Assembly (NCBI RefSeq): GCF_002751875.1 | Contig: NZ_NMZM01000006.1 | Span: forward strand, 62,001-126,000 | DNA from: Oceaniglobus indicus | Lineage (GTDB): Bacteria > Pseudomonadota > Alphaproteobacteria > Rhodobacterales > Rhodobacteraceae | Reading direction: 5' to 3' | DNA length: 64,000 nt | Shown here: in pieces, positions 57,717 through 64,000 of the stretch | Layout: every line of letters starts with the position of its first letter | Position numbering within the stretch: position 1 is the stretch's first letter | Made by a program: the position numbers and the translations under genes | Notes under the pieces: model-generated | Databases searched by the model: none | The model's input: the letters and a program-made list of their open reading frames with translations, nothing else | What the model was told of the DNA's origin: nothing

Positions 57717-58520
57717 TCAACCGTAGATCGTGGTGACCAGATCGCGCAGGGCGGTCTGGATGTCGGGATCGTCGCTCAGCGGTTCGATCACCGCCGCTTC
57801 CAGCGCCTTTTCCACGCCCATGCCACCGGCCATCAAGGTCGCGGCATAGATCAGCAGACGGGTCGAGACACCTTCTTCAAGGTCCATCCCCGAGAGGTTC
57901 CGGATGTGCCCGCCCAGACGGACCAGGGGTGCGACGCGCCCGGCTTCCAGCCCGCTTTCCTGCGCCACCACGCGGATTTCGGTTTCCGGATCGGGAAAGT
58001 CGAAGGTGATCGCCAGGAACCGTTGCCGGGTCGAGGGCTTCATCCGCTTCATGACGTTCTGATAGCCGGGATTATAACTGGCGATCAGCATGAATCCGGG
58101 CGGCGCGTACAGTTCCTCGCCGGTGCGGTCGATCATCAGCGTGCGGCGGTTGTCGGTCAACGGGTGCAACACGACGGTGACGTCCTTTCTGGCCTCGACC
58201 ACCTCGTCGAGGTAACAGATCGCGCCTTCGCGCACGGCGCGGGTCAGCGGGCCATCGACCCATTCGGTTTCGCCACCACGCAGAAGGTAGCGTCCGATCA
58301 GGTCGGCCGCCGACAGGTCGTCATGGCAGGCGACGGTATAAAGCGGCCGGCCCGTCTGGGCCGCCATGTGTTCGACGAACCGGGTCTTGCCGCAGCCGGT
58401 CGGCCCCTTCAGAAGAAGGGGCAGACCGTTGGCATGTGCCGCATCGAACAGGGCGCACTCGTTGCCTGTTGCCGCGTAGAAGGGCAAGGCCGGCGTTCCT
58501 GCATGGGCATTCATCGTCAT
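57717..58520 (-). CDS. norQ: NorQ/CbbQ-type AAA+ ATPase
   Basis: The 267-residue MoxR-related AAA+ protein has Walker A GPTGCGKTRFVEH, Walker B AICYLDEVVEAR, sensor-1 region LIASYNPGYQN and the arginine-finger segment KPSTRQRFL. With NorD it activates nitric oxide reductase. The ATG at 58520 overlaps the norB stop by 4 bases; a second ATG two codons later is an alternative. Order norC-norB-norQ-norD is the standard cNOR operon. Confidence 0.95.
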   Translation of the reverse strand: MTMNAHAGTPALPFYAATGNECALFDAAHANGLPLLLKGPTGCGKTRFVEHMAAQTGRPLYTVACHDDLSAADLIGRYLLRGGETEWVDGPLTRAVREGAICYLDEVVEARKDVTVVLHPLTDNRRTLMIDRTGEELYAPPGFMLIASYNPGYQNVMKRMKPSTRQRFLAITFDFPDPETEIRVVAQESGLEAGRVAPLVRLGGHIRNLSGMDLEEGVSTRLLIYAATLMAGGMGVEKALEAAVIEPLSDDPDIQTALRDLVTTIYG

Positions 58521-59887
58521 TCTCCCGCTACGGTTTCGGATGTCGTCGGGGCCGGGTTGGCGGGGCCGGCATCGATGATCTCGCGCTTGCGCACCACCAT
58601 GATCGAATAGATGAACAGCAGCGCACCCAGAACCACCGACGATCCGGCGATGAAGCGCATCACGTAGAACAGGACAAGTTCGTCCTGAACCTCCATGTAG
58701 TAATACCCCAGCACCCGCTGCATGTGCGTCTGGATCACACCGGCAAAGGTCAGCGTGAACGTCATGAACGCCATGCCGCCGGTCATCAGCCAGAACGACG
58801 CCATGTTCAGAACCTGGTTATAGGGCTCGCGGCGGCGCAGCAGCGGCATCGCATAGGTGATGATCGCCAGGTTGATCGCGACATAGGCGCCATAGAACGC
58901 AAGGTGGCCGTGGGCCGCGGTGATCTGGGTGCCGTGGGAATAGAAGTTCACGCCGTGCATGTTGTGCAGCACGCCCCAGACCCCGGCGCCGAAAAAGGCG
59001 ATGGTGGCCGAACCCAGCGACCACAGCAGCGCCGCCTTGTTGGGGTGGTTGCGCCGGCCCTTCCAGACCATGACGAAGGCGAACGACATCATGAGGAAGA
59101 ACGGCACGATTTCCAGCGCCCCGAAGATCGACCCGATCCATTGCCAATAACCCGGCAACCCGATCCAGAAGAAGTGGTGCCCGGTGCCGAGGATGCCGGT
59201 GAACAGCGCCGTGGCGACGATGACATAGAGCCACTTCTCGATCACCTCGCGGTCGACCCCCGTCAGCTTGAGCAGCAGGAAGGCCAGGATCGACGCCATC
59301 ACCAGTTCCCATGTGCCCTCGACCCAGAGGTGCACGATGAACCACCAGTACATCTTGTCCAGCGACAGGTTGTCGGGGTTGATGAACGAGAAGATCCAGA
59401 GCAGCGACAGCAGCCACAGCCCCATCAGCAGCACGCCGGTGATCGCGGTCTTGCGGCCGGCCAGCACGGTCATCGAGATGTTGATCAGGAAGATCACGGC
59501 CGCGACAAGGATGCCGAACCTGACCCACAGGGGCTGTTCCAGGAATTCCCGTCCGCCGTGAACCTTGAAGCCATAGCCGATGACGGCGCCCAGGGTGCCG
59601 ATGATCATGATCGCCAGTTGCAGATAGGCCAGCTTGGTCGACCAGATCTCGCGCTCGGCCTCTTCGGGGACCATGTAATAGGCCGCGCCGAAGAACCCCA
59701 GCAGCAGCCAGACGATCAACGCGTTGGTATGGACCATGCGGATGATGTGGAACGGAAAGATCTCGGCCAGGAAGTTCGGCTGGACATAGACCCAGCCGAT
59801 GGTCAGCCCGCCCAGCACCTGCACGGCGAACAACGCCATGGCGGCGACAAAATAGGCGTAGGCCACCTGTTGTGATTGATATTTCAT
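58517..59887 (-). CDS. norB: Nitric oxide reductase large subunit (cNOR)
   Basis: The 456-residue heme-copper-oxidase-superfamily protein has 12 membrane helices and the conserved histidines of heme b, heme b3 and FeB, in IRMVHTNALIVWLLLGF, WFIVHLWVEGTWELV, GTGHHFFW and GHLAFYGAYVAIN. The conserved glutamates near the FeB site (VEGTWELV) distinguish NOR from oxidases. There is no N-terminal quinol-oxidising extension, so it is the cytochrome-c-dependent type working with NorC. It reduces 2 NO to N2O. AAGGAG precedes the start. Confidence 0.97.
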   Translation of the reverse strand: MKYQSQQVAYAYFVAAMALFAVQVLGGLTIGWVYVQPNFLAEIFPFHIIRMVHTNALIVWLLLGFFGAAYYMVPEEAEREIWSTKLAYLQLAIMIIGTLGAVIGYGFKVHGGREFLEQPLWVRFGILVAAVIFLINISMTVLAGRKTAITGVLLMGLWLLSLLWIFSFINPDNLSLDKMYWWFIVHLWVEGTWELVMASILAFLLLKLTGVDREVIEKWLYVIVATALFTGILGTGHHFFWIGLPGYWQWIGSIFGALEIVPFFLMMSFAFVMVWKGRRNHPNKAALLWSLGSATIAFFGAGVWGVLHNMHGVNFYSHGTQITAAHGHLAFYGAYVAINLAIITYAMPLLRRREPYNQVLNMASFWLMTGGMAFMTFTLTFAGVIQTHMQRVLGYYYMEVQDELVLFYVMRFIAGSSVVLGALLFIYSIMVVRKREIIDAGPANPAPTTSETVAGE

Positions 59888-59899
59888 ATGCTTGACTCC

Positions 59900-60352
59900 T
59901 TAGCCTGCATCATTGGGCGGCCAGCCCTGGGTGTCGGTCTGATCGGCCCAGCGGAGGAACTCGGCCAGGCCGCGCTTGTCCTCTTCGCTCAGTTCGAAAT
60001 ATGGCATCTGGCGGCGGCCTTCGATGCCGCTGGGCTGTGCCTCGATCCAGGCGTCGAGGATCTCATAGGCGCCCTCGGGGTCGTCCATGACACCCCAGCG
60101 GGTCATCACGTTGCCCAGTTCGGGGGCGAAATACGCCCCTTCGCCATGCAGCGTATGACAGTTGATGCAGGAATTGCGCTCCCACACTTCCTTGCCGTGG
60201 GCGACGGCCTCGCTCAGGGGCATGCCCGCCGTCGAGGTCGTCACGATATAGCGATGGCTGTGCACGGTCAGAGCAATGAATATGACGACGAAGAAGATCG
60301 ATCCGCCGTAAAAGATATTGCGTGCCCGCGACTTGGTCAGGAATTCGGCCAT
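59900..60352 (-). CDS. norC: Nitric oxide reductase cytochrome c subunit
   Basis: The 150-residue membrane-anchored cytochrome c has an N-terminal helix (about residues 12-32), the heme-binding CINCHTLHGEGAYFAPEL and a distal methionine in RRQMPYFELSEED. It passes electrons from periplasmic cytochrome c to NorB. The start at 60352 is followed by a typical MAEFLTKSRARNIFYGG. A TTG-N8-CAA site about 70 bases upstream suggests NO-responsive activation. First gene of the nor operon. Confidence 0.96.
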   Translation of the reverse strand: MAEFLTKSRARNIFYGGSIFFVVIFIALTVHSHRYIVTTSTAGMPLSEAVAHGKEVWERNSCINCHTLHGEGAYFAPELGNVMTRWGVMDDPEGAYEILDAWIEAQPSGIEGRRQMPYFELSEEDKRGLAEFLRWADQTDTQGWPPNDAG

Positions 60353-60415
60353 GCACGGGCCCCCCTTTTCCGGTTGCAGTTCCCGGCACCCTAGACAGGA
60401 CCAATCGTCGCAAGT

Positions 60416-60429
60416 TTGCGTAAGAACAA
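60416..60429. promoter_or_regulatory. NnrR/DNR-type box TTGCG-N4-AACAA upstream of norC
   Basis: TTGCGTAAGAACAA has the TTG-N8-CAA spacing of Crp/Fnr sites, with outer bases like those of NnrR/DNR boxes. It is centred about 70 bases upstream of the norC start and about 60 bases upstream of the divergent DUF1858 gene, so one site may serve both. The NnrR-like gene at 60681 is the obvious candidate factor. Confidence 0.6.
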
Positions 60430-60481
60430 TGTTTCGACCGATTGGATGTGAAACGCTCGCGCTGTCGGCCGGGAGGACCGC

Positions 60482-60715
60482 ATGATGACCCACGACGGAT
60501 TGGAAATCACCACGCTCACCTTGTCCGAGATCATGAACAGATGGCCACAGACCATCGCCGTTTTCCTGCGTCACCGCATGATGTGCGTCGGTTGCAGGTT
60601 CGGGCCGTTTCACCTGATCGACGACGCGTGCAGCGAATATTTCCTCGATCGCACCGCATTTTGTTGCGAGCTGGAAACCGCTATCGGCGCTGGGTGGCCG
60701 CCTCGGCCAGGATGA
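60482..60715 (+). CDS. DUF1858-domain small protein with CVGC motif
   Basis: This 77-residue protein matches DUF1858 (as in the N-terminus of ScdA/RIC proteins): TTLTLSEIMNRWPQTIAVFL then MMCVGCRFGPFHLI, with Cys-x2-Cys that could bind a metal or a heme/NO-modified cofactor. It is common beside denitrification genes. GGGAGGA lies just upstream of the tandem ATGs. Its last 35 bases overlap the end of the NnrR-like gene on the other strand. A second pair of adjacent cysteines (FCCELE) is also present. Confidence 0.78.
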   Translation: MMTHDGLEITTLTLSEIMNRWPQTIAVFLRHRMMCVGCRFGPFHLIDDACSEYFLDRTAFCCELETAIGAGWPPRPG

Positions 60716-61397
60716 CCAGTTGGTGTGGCCGGGCGACCACGATGTGGCGGCGGCGACTTTCGACGATGCCCTGCTTTTCCCAGGCACTCAGCAGGCGCGA
60801 CACGGTGTGCAACGTCGAGCCGGTCATCTCGGAAAGATCCTGACGGGTGATCGGAAAGTCGACCTCGATCCCCTCCGCCGTCTTGCGCCCGGTCTGGGTG
60901 ATCAGACGCAACAGCGCGTTGGCGACGCGCTGTTCCACCTGCTGTGTCGCCAGTTCCACCATGCGGTCGTGCATTTCGGTCATCCGCTTGCCGATGGTGC
61001 GATAGGTTTCGACCGAGAAACCGTCGTATTGCGCCGCGAACTCGGACCACAGCCGCATGGGCCATGACAGCGCGATGCTTTCCACGGCGGTCACCGTGCT
61101 GGCGGGATATTTCTTGTGGCCGAACGCCGAGGCGATGCCGAACAACTGACCGGGCGGGATATGCAGCACGATGACGTGTTCGCCTTCCGACGTGATCCGC
61201 ACCACGCGGACATAGCCGTCGAGCAGCAGAAAGAAACGTTCGGCGTGTTCGCCCTCGTGAAAGACCGTCTCGCCCTGGTCGAACCTGTGCGATCCCGCGC
61301 GATCAAGAATTTCACGAAGCTGGCCGCGATCCAGCCCTTCGAAGGGTGGAAGATGGCTCAGCAGGCTTTCATCGAGTTTATGCATGATCCGACCCAT
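60681..61397 (-). CDS. Crp/Fnr-family NO-responsive regulator, NnrR/DNR-like
   Basis: The 238-residue regulator has a cyclic-nucleotide-binding-like domain (about residues 18-130, LLDGYVRVVRITSEGEHVIVLHI split here by its strands) and a winged helix with MTGSTLHTVSRLLSAWEKQG, the recognition-helix type found in NnrR and DNR proteins that turn on nor and nir genes in response to NO. No cysteine cluster is present, in keeping with a heme-based NO sensor. The start is uncertain: 61397 (MGRIMHKLDE) or the internal ATG at 61385. Confidence 0.87.
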   Translation of the reverse strand: MGRIMHKLDESLLSHLPPFEGLDRGQLREILDRAGSHRFDQGETVFHEGEHAERFFLLLDGYVRVVRITSEGEHVIVLHIPPGQLFGIASAFGHKKYPASTVTAVESIALSWPMRLWSEFAAQYDGFSVETYRTIGKRMTEMHDRMVELATQQVEQRVANALLRLITQTGRKTAEGIEVDFPITRQDLSEMTGSTLHTVSRLLSAWEKQGIVESRRRHIVVARPHQLVILAEAATQRR

Positions 61398-61632
61398 TCG
61401 ATGTTCGTCTTCTGATAACGGCTGGAAAACGGCATTCCGACCCCAATTGTCGTTTCTTTTCAGACCTGAAGGTAGGGCCTTGGCCGTTTTTCCGACGACC
61501 GGCCTTGATCACGCCACCGCGCGGGTCCGATCCGATGCTCGGGCCCGGGCGTTGCGCCTTTCTGCGCTGTCGCCCGGCGCGGCGCTGGTCGAACCCGGTC
61601 CCGCCAGCGGCTCCGGGATACGCCGCCCCCCG

Positions 61633-62310
61633 CTAGAAGGCCAGCGGCGAAACCCCGATCACCACGGGATGCGCCCACAAAAGCCCGACATAGAGCGCCA
61701 CGGCGACCGCTCCCCGCACCGCCGCACCGGTCCAGGAGGTCGGCTGCGGAATGACCGGGCCCGCCTTGATCGCCGCGCACAGGGCGGCGTGCCGGGCCGC
61801 GCCCATCTCGCGGATGTTGCGACGGTCGACGATGAGCCGTCCCAGAAGGGCGAACGCCGCGAAGATGCCGAACAGGATCACATGCGCCAGATCGCCGTTG
61901 ACCACCAGGTGCGCAAGCGCCCACAGGGCCATCGCCACCAGTAGCGGATGGCGCACCCACCGCACGATCCCCGGATGCGAGGGATCGAACCTGTCGTTGC
62001 GGACCCCGCCAAAGGACAGCGGATTGGGCCGCGCGATAGCGAAACAGATCAGGCCGCACGCCAGGGCCATCGCGATCAGCGGCACCCAGGTCTGCCAGGG
62101 CGCCCGGTCCCACAGCGCCACATAGGGGGCACGGCCCGCCGCCACGATCACCCATGTCAGTGCCGCCAGCGACAGCGCGGAATAGGCCAGGGTGAACCCC
62201 CGTCGCCCCAGAACCGCGACCAGGCGCGCCTTGACGGGCGGGCGCACCGGGACGCTGTGGGTGACGAAGAACACCGCCACCGCCAGCGCGAAACCGCCCC
62301 AGCCGGTCAC
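61633..62310 (-). CDS. nnrU: NnrU-family membrane protein
   Basis: The 225-residue protein has about six membrane helices and the NnrU signature RPNPLSFGGVR...GIVRWVRHPLLVAMALWALAHL (read in two pieces) and NGDLAHVILFG. NnrU is needed for normal denitrification in some bacteria, with unknown biochemistry; the family is related to NnrU/isoprenylcysteine methyltransferase-like proteins. The GTG start at 62310 overlaps the nnrS stop (GTGA). The 235-base gap to the NnrR-like gene holds nothing recognisable. Confidence 0.88.
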   Translation of the reverse strand: MTGWGGFALAVAVFFVTHSVPVRPPVKARLVAVLGRRGFTLAYSALSLAALTWVIVAAGRAPYVALWDRAPWQTWVPLIAMALACGLICFAIARPNPLSFGGVRNDRFDPSHPGIVRWVRHPLLVAMALWALAHLVVNGDLAHVILFGIFAAFALLGRLIVDRRNIREMGAARHAALCAAIKAGPVIPQPTSWTGAAVRGAVAVALYVGLLWAHPVVIGVSPLAF

Positions 62311-63506
62311 GACTTGTTCGGCTTGGCGCGCAGCAGAAGCGGGCCATACAGCACCGCATAGCCGCCGAACGCCCCGATCCACAGCAGTGCCGCCAGTTCG
62401 AGCATCGGCAGTTGCGGCAGCGCATTCGTGCAGATCCGCGCCAGGACCGACAGGATCATCATCACATAGAGCGCCACCGTTCCCGGCCCCGCCGTCAGGG
62501 CGCGTCCGGTGTGGCCCAGCGTCGCGCGCGTCATCACCGCCAGGGTCATCATGCCGACCGCACCCGCCATCCAAAGATGTTGCGCCGCGGCGGCGCCGAA
62601 GGTGTCGGGCGCCAGGATCGCGATGCCGAGGGCCAGCGCGCCCAGGGCAATGAAGGCATAGGCAACATGCAGCACCCAGACCAGGGGTTCGCTGCGGACG
62701 TGCCAGCCGCACCACCGCGCCAGCCGCGCCGCCTGCAACAGCCCCATGACGACCAGGGCGACACCGGTCAAAGGATGCGACGGCACCCCGACCCAGAGAA
62801 CCAGCGCCGCAATGCTGAACAGCATCACCGCCTTGTCGAACCGCTGCATCGGCGGGGCGGGGCGCGCGGCGTGTTTCTGCGTGACCAGCCAGTTGCGCGT
62901 GAACGAGGGCACGATCCGCCCGCCGATCAGGCTGATCATCATGATCACCGCGCCCAGGCCCAGGCGCACGCCGATCCCTTCCGCCGCGACGTGACCACCG
63001 GCGGCGTCGATGTGAAACAGGGCGTTGGCCAGGGTGAACACCGCCAGAAGCCCCAGCACCGGCAGGTTGCGCCAGTTCTTGCCGACGACGATTTCACGCA
63101 GGATCACGGCGCCCAGGACAACCGGGAACAGCAGGTCGATACCCGCGGCCAGACCAGCGGGAAGATCGGCCGACACGGCAATGGCCAGCCGCCCGGCCAG
63201 CCACAGCACCGCCAGGCCGCCGAGCGCCCACCCCGTCACCGGCAACCGCCCGGTCCAGTTGGGCACCGCCGTCAGAAGAAAGCCAGCGATGATCGCGCCC
63301 AGCGTGCCGAACAGGAATTCGTGGGCATGCCACGACACCGGATCGAACGCCGTCGGCAGTTCCAGCGCCCCCGCCAGAACCGAAACCCAGCCCGCCATCG
63401 CCAGCGCCGCCCAGGTTGCGCCGCCCAGAAAGAACGGCCGGAAACCATAGGTCAGAATCGCCGGACCACGCCAGGCGCGCATCTGTTCTGCCGTGCTTGT
63501 CGCCAT
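62307..63506 (-). CDS. nnrS: NnrS-family membrane protein
   Basis: The 399-residue protein has about 12 membrane helices and the conserved histidine-containing segments SWHAHEFLFG, AHLWMAG-like QHLWMAGAVGMM, and LGHTGRAL. NnrS is a heme- and copper-containing membrane protein that protects against NO stress and is often under NnrR/NsrR control. AAGGAGAC sits just upstream of the start at 63506. It is translationally coupled to nnrU. Confidence 0.93.
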   Translation of the reverse strand: MATSTAEQMRAWRGPAILTYGFRPFFLGGATWAALAMAGWVSVLAGALELPTAFDPVSWHAHEFLFGTLGAIIAGFLLTAVPNWTGRLPVTGWALGGLAVLWLAGRLAIAVSADLPAGLAAGIDLLFPVVLGAVILREIVVGKNWRNLPVLGLLAVFTLANALFHIDAAGGHVAAEGIGVRLGLGAVIMMISLIGGRIVPSFTRNWLVTQKHAARPAPPMQRFDKAVMLFSIAALVLWVGVPSHPLTGVALVVMGLLQAARLARWCGWHVRSEPLVWVLHVAYAFIALGALALGIAILAPDTFGAAAAQHLWMAGAVGMMTLAVMTRATLGHTGRALTAGPGTVALYVMMILSVLARICTNALPQLPMLELAALLWIGAFGGYAVLYGPLLLRAKPNKS

Positions 63507-63600
63507 TTCATGTCTCCTTCATGCCGGGCGCGCCGGATCGAAAATGTTGTTCTGGGGATGGGTCGCACATGTCGCGCCTGTCGTCCAACCGGCGGTCCGC

Positions 63601-63999
63601 TCAGCCGCCCAATCGCGGGACGCCGCCCAGGGCGCCTTGCGGCTCCAGTCCGAAGCTCAGGCCGCGGGCGATCCGGTGGGCCAGCGCCGACCAGCCCTGG
63701 GCCAGCGGTGCCGGAAGTTCACGTTCCAGCACCGTGTCGAACAGGCCCAGCCAGACGGGGAAATGCCCGACCTCCACGTTGCCCGCCGCCTTGTGGACCT
63801 GCATCGGATTGCCGTCATATGTCCGCTGAAGCAACAGGGCATTGCGCCAGAACCGGCCGATCTTTTCCTCGTGGGCGGGCCAGTCATGCACATGGGCGGC
63901 AAACACCGGGCCCAGAACGGGATCGGTCCGCGCGGCCTGATAGAACCGCGCCACCACGCGATCGATCTGTTCCTCGGTGACGGGGATTCGCGGCGGCAT
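63601..63999 (-). CDS. Group III truncated hemoglobin (possibly cut at its N-terminus by the window edge)
   Basis: The 132-residue globin has VTEEQIDRVVARFYQAAR at helix A/B and DPVLGPVFAAHV, plus the distal/proximal region of group III truncated hemoglobins: KIGRFWRNALL with HKAAGNVEVGHFPVW, where the His of GHF is the probable heme ligand. It could scavenge NO or oxygen. It starts at 63999, one base from the edge, so a longer N-terminus cannot be excluded. It lies 94 bases upstream of nnrS on the same strand and may belong to its operon. Confidence 0.9.
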   Translation of the reverse strand: MPPRIPVTEEQIDRVVARFYQAARTDPVLGPVFAAHVHDWPAHEEKIGRFWRNALLLQRTYDGNPMQVHKAAGNVEVGHFPVWLGLFDTVLERELPAPLAQGWSALAHRIARGLSFGLEPQGALGGVPRLGG

Positions 64000-64000
64000 C

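Noticed and set aside
58436-59875. 479-codon plus-strand open frame over norB
   Set aside because: Antisense shadow. norB on the minus strand has all expected histidines and helices.
62412-63980. 522-codon plus-strand open frame over nnrS and the globin
   Set aside because: Antisense shadow, low-complexity composition; the minus-strand genes are clear family members.

Overview
The window reads as chromosomal DNA of a high-GC alphaproteobacterium, most likely a Rhodobacterales (Roseobacter or Paracoccus-like) member. The evidence is a MipZ division ATPase, the NnrS/NnrU/NorCBQD set, TRAP transport, several Crp/Fnr regulators with TTG-N8-CAA boxes, and several small conserved proteins I associate with this order. 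I see no prophage, insertion sequence, CRISPR array or replication origin. Genes are tightly packed, with many ATGA start/stop overlaps.

Layout. (1) 1-4.5 kb, minus: a sulfur/sulfide module with a DUF2892 membrane protein, a fusion of a DUF442 phosphatase-like domain to a sulfide:quinone-oxidoreductase-like flavoprotein, a SulP permease and a YeeE-type transporter cut by the window edge. (2) 4.5-6.4 kb: a coupled Rrf2 (NsrR-like) and Crp/Fnr regulator pair, divergent from a 1-Cys peroxiredoxin. (3) 6.4-7.1 kb: a promoter and a strong intrinsic terminator frame a candidate small RNA, followed by a DUF1127 gene. (4) 7.2-15.1 kb: an SDR gene directly joined to a complete N-type ATPase operon (atpDCQRBEFAG) and a CBS-domain gene. 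(5) 15-21.7 kb: a Crp-family gene, UbiX and UbiD, then divergent UbiT-UbiU-UbiV (oxygen-independent ubiquinone hydroxylation) and an FNR-like regulator, with FNR-type boxes between them. (6) 21.8-32.3 kb: tRNA-Met, a membrane protein of unknown function, mipZ, folC-accD, a CPBP protease, ilvD, two unknown genes and fadH. (7) 32.3-46.6 kb: a 13-gene catabolic island built around two divergent transcription units. The minus unit is a TRAP transporter, a UxaA-type dehydratase, a phytanoyl-CoA-dioxygenase-like oxygenase, a DAO-type oxidase, a 3-hydroxyisobutyrate-dehydrogenase-like enzyme and an EamA transporter. The plus unit is a GntR regulator, an SDR, an IlvD/Edd sugar-acid dehydratase, an FAH-type hydrolase and a 2-hydroxyacid dehydrogenase. 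(8) 46.6-55.3 kb: LysR, a four-gene coupled operon (CinA-like, GNAT, AhpD-like, OmpA-like), sfsA, map, HAD, rsmD, a flavoprotein reductase and a second peroxiredoxin. (9) 55.4-64 kb: the nitric oxide reductase operon norCBQD with two small membrane proteins, a DUF1858 gene, an NnrR-like regulator, nnrU, nnrS and a group III truncated hemoglobin.

Taken together, the window suggests a facultative respirer: cNOR removes NO, UbiTUV with UbiD/UbiX could keep ubiquinone available without oxygen, the N-ATPase adds a second rotary ion pump, and Crp/Fnr-type sites sit in front of these units. The sugar-acid island is the part whose chemistry I cannot assign to one described pathway. The plus-strand half matches the non-phosphorylating route of L-fuconate/L-arabinonate type (dehydratase, dehydrogenase, diketo-acid hydrolase). 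The minus-strand half adds oxidative enzymes with no obvious place in that route.
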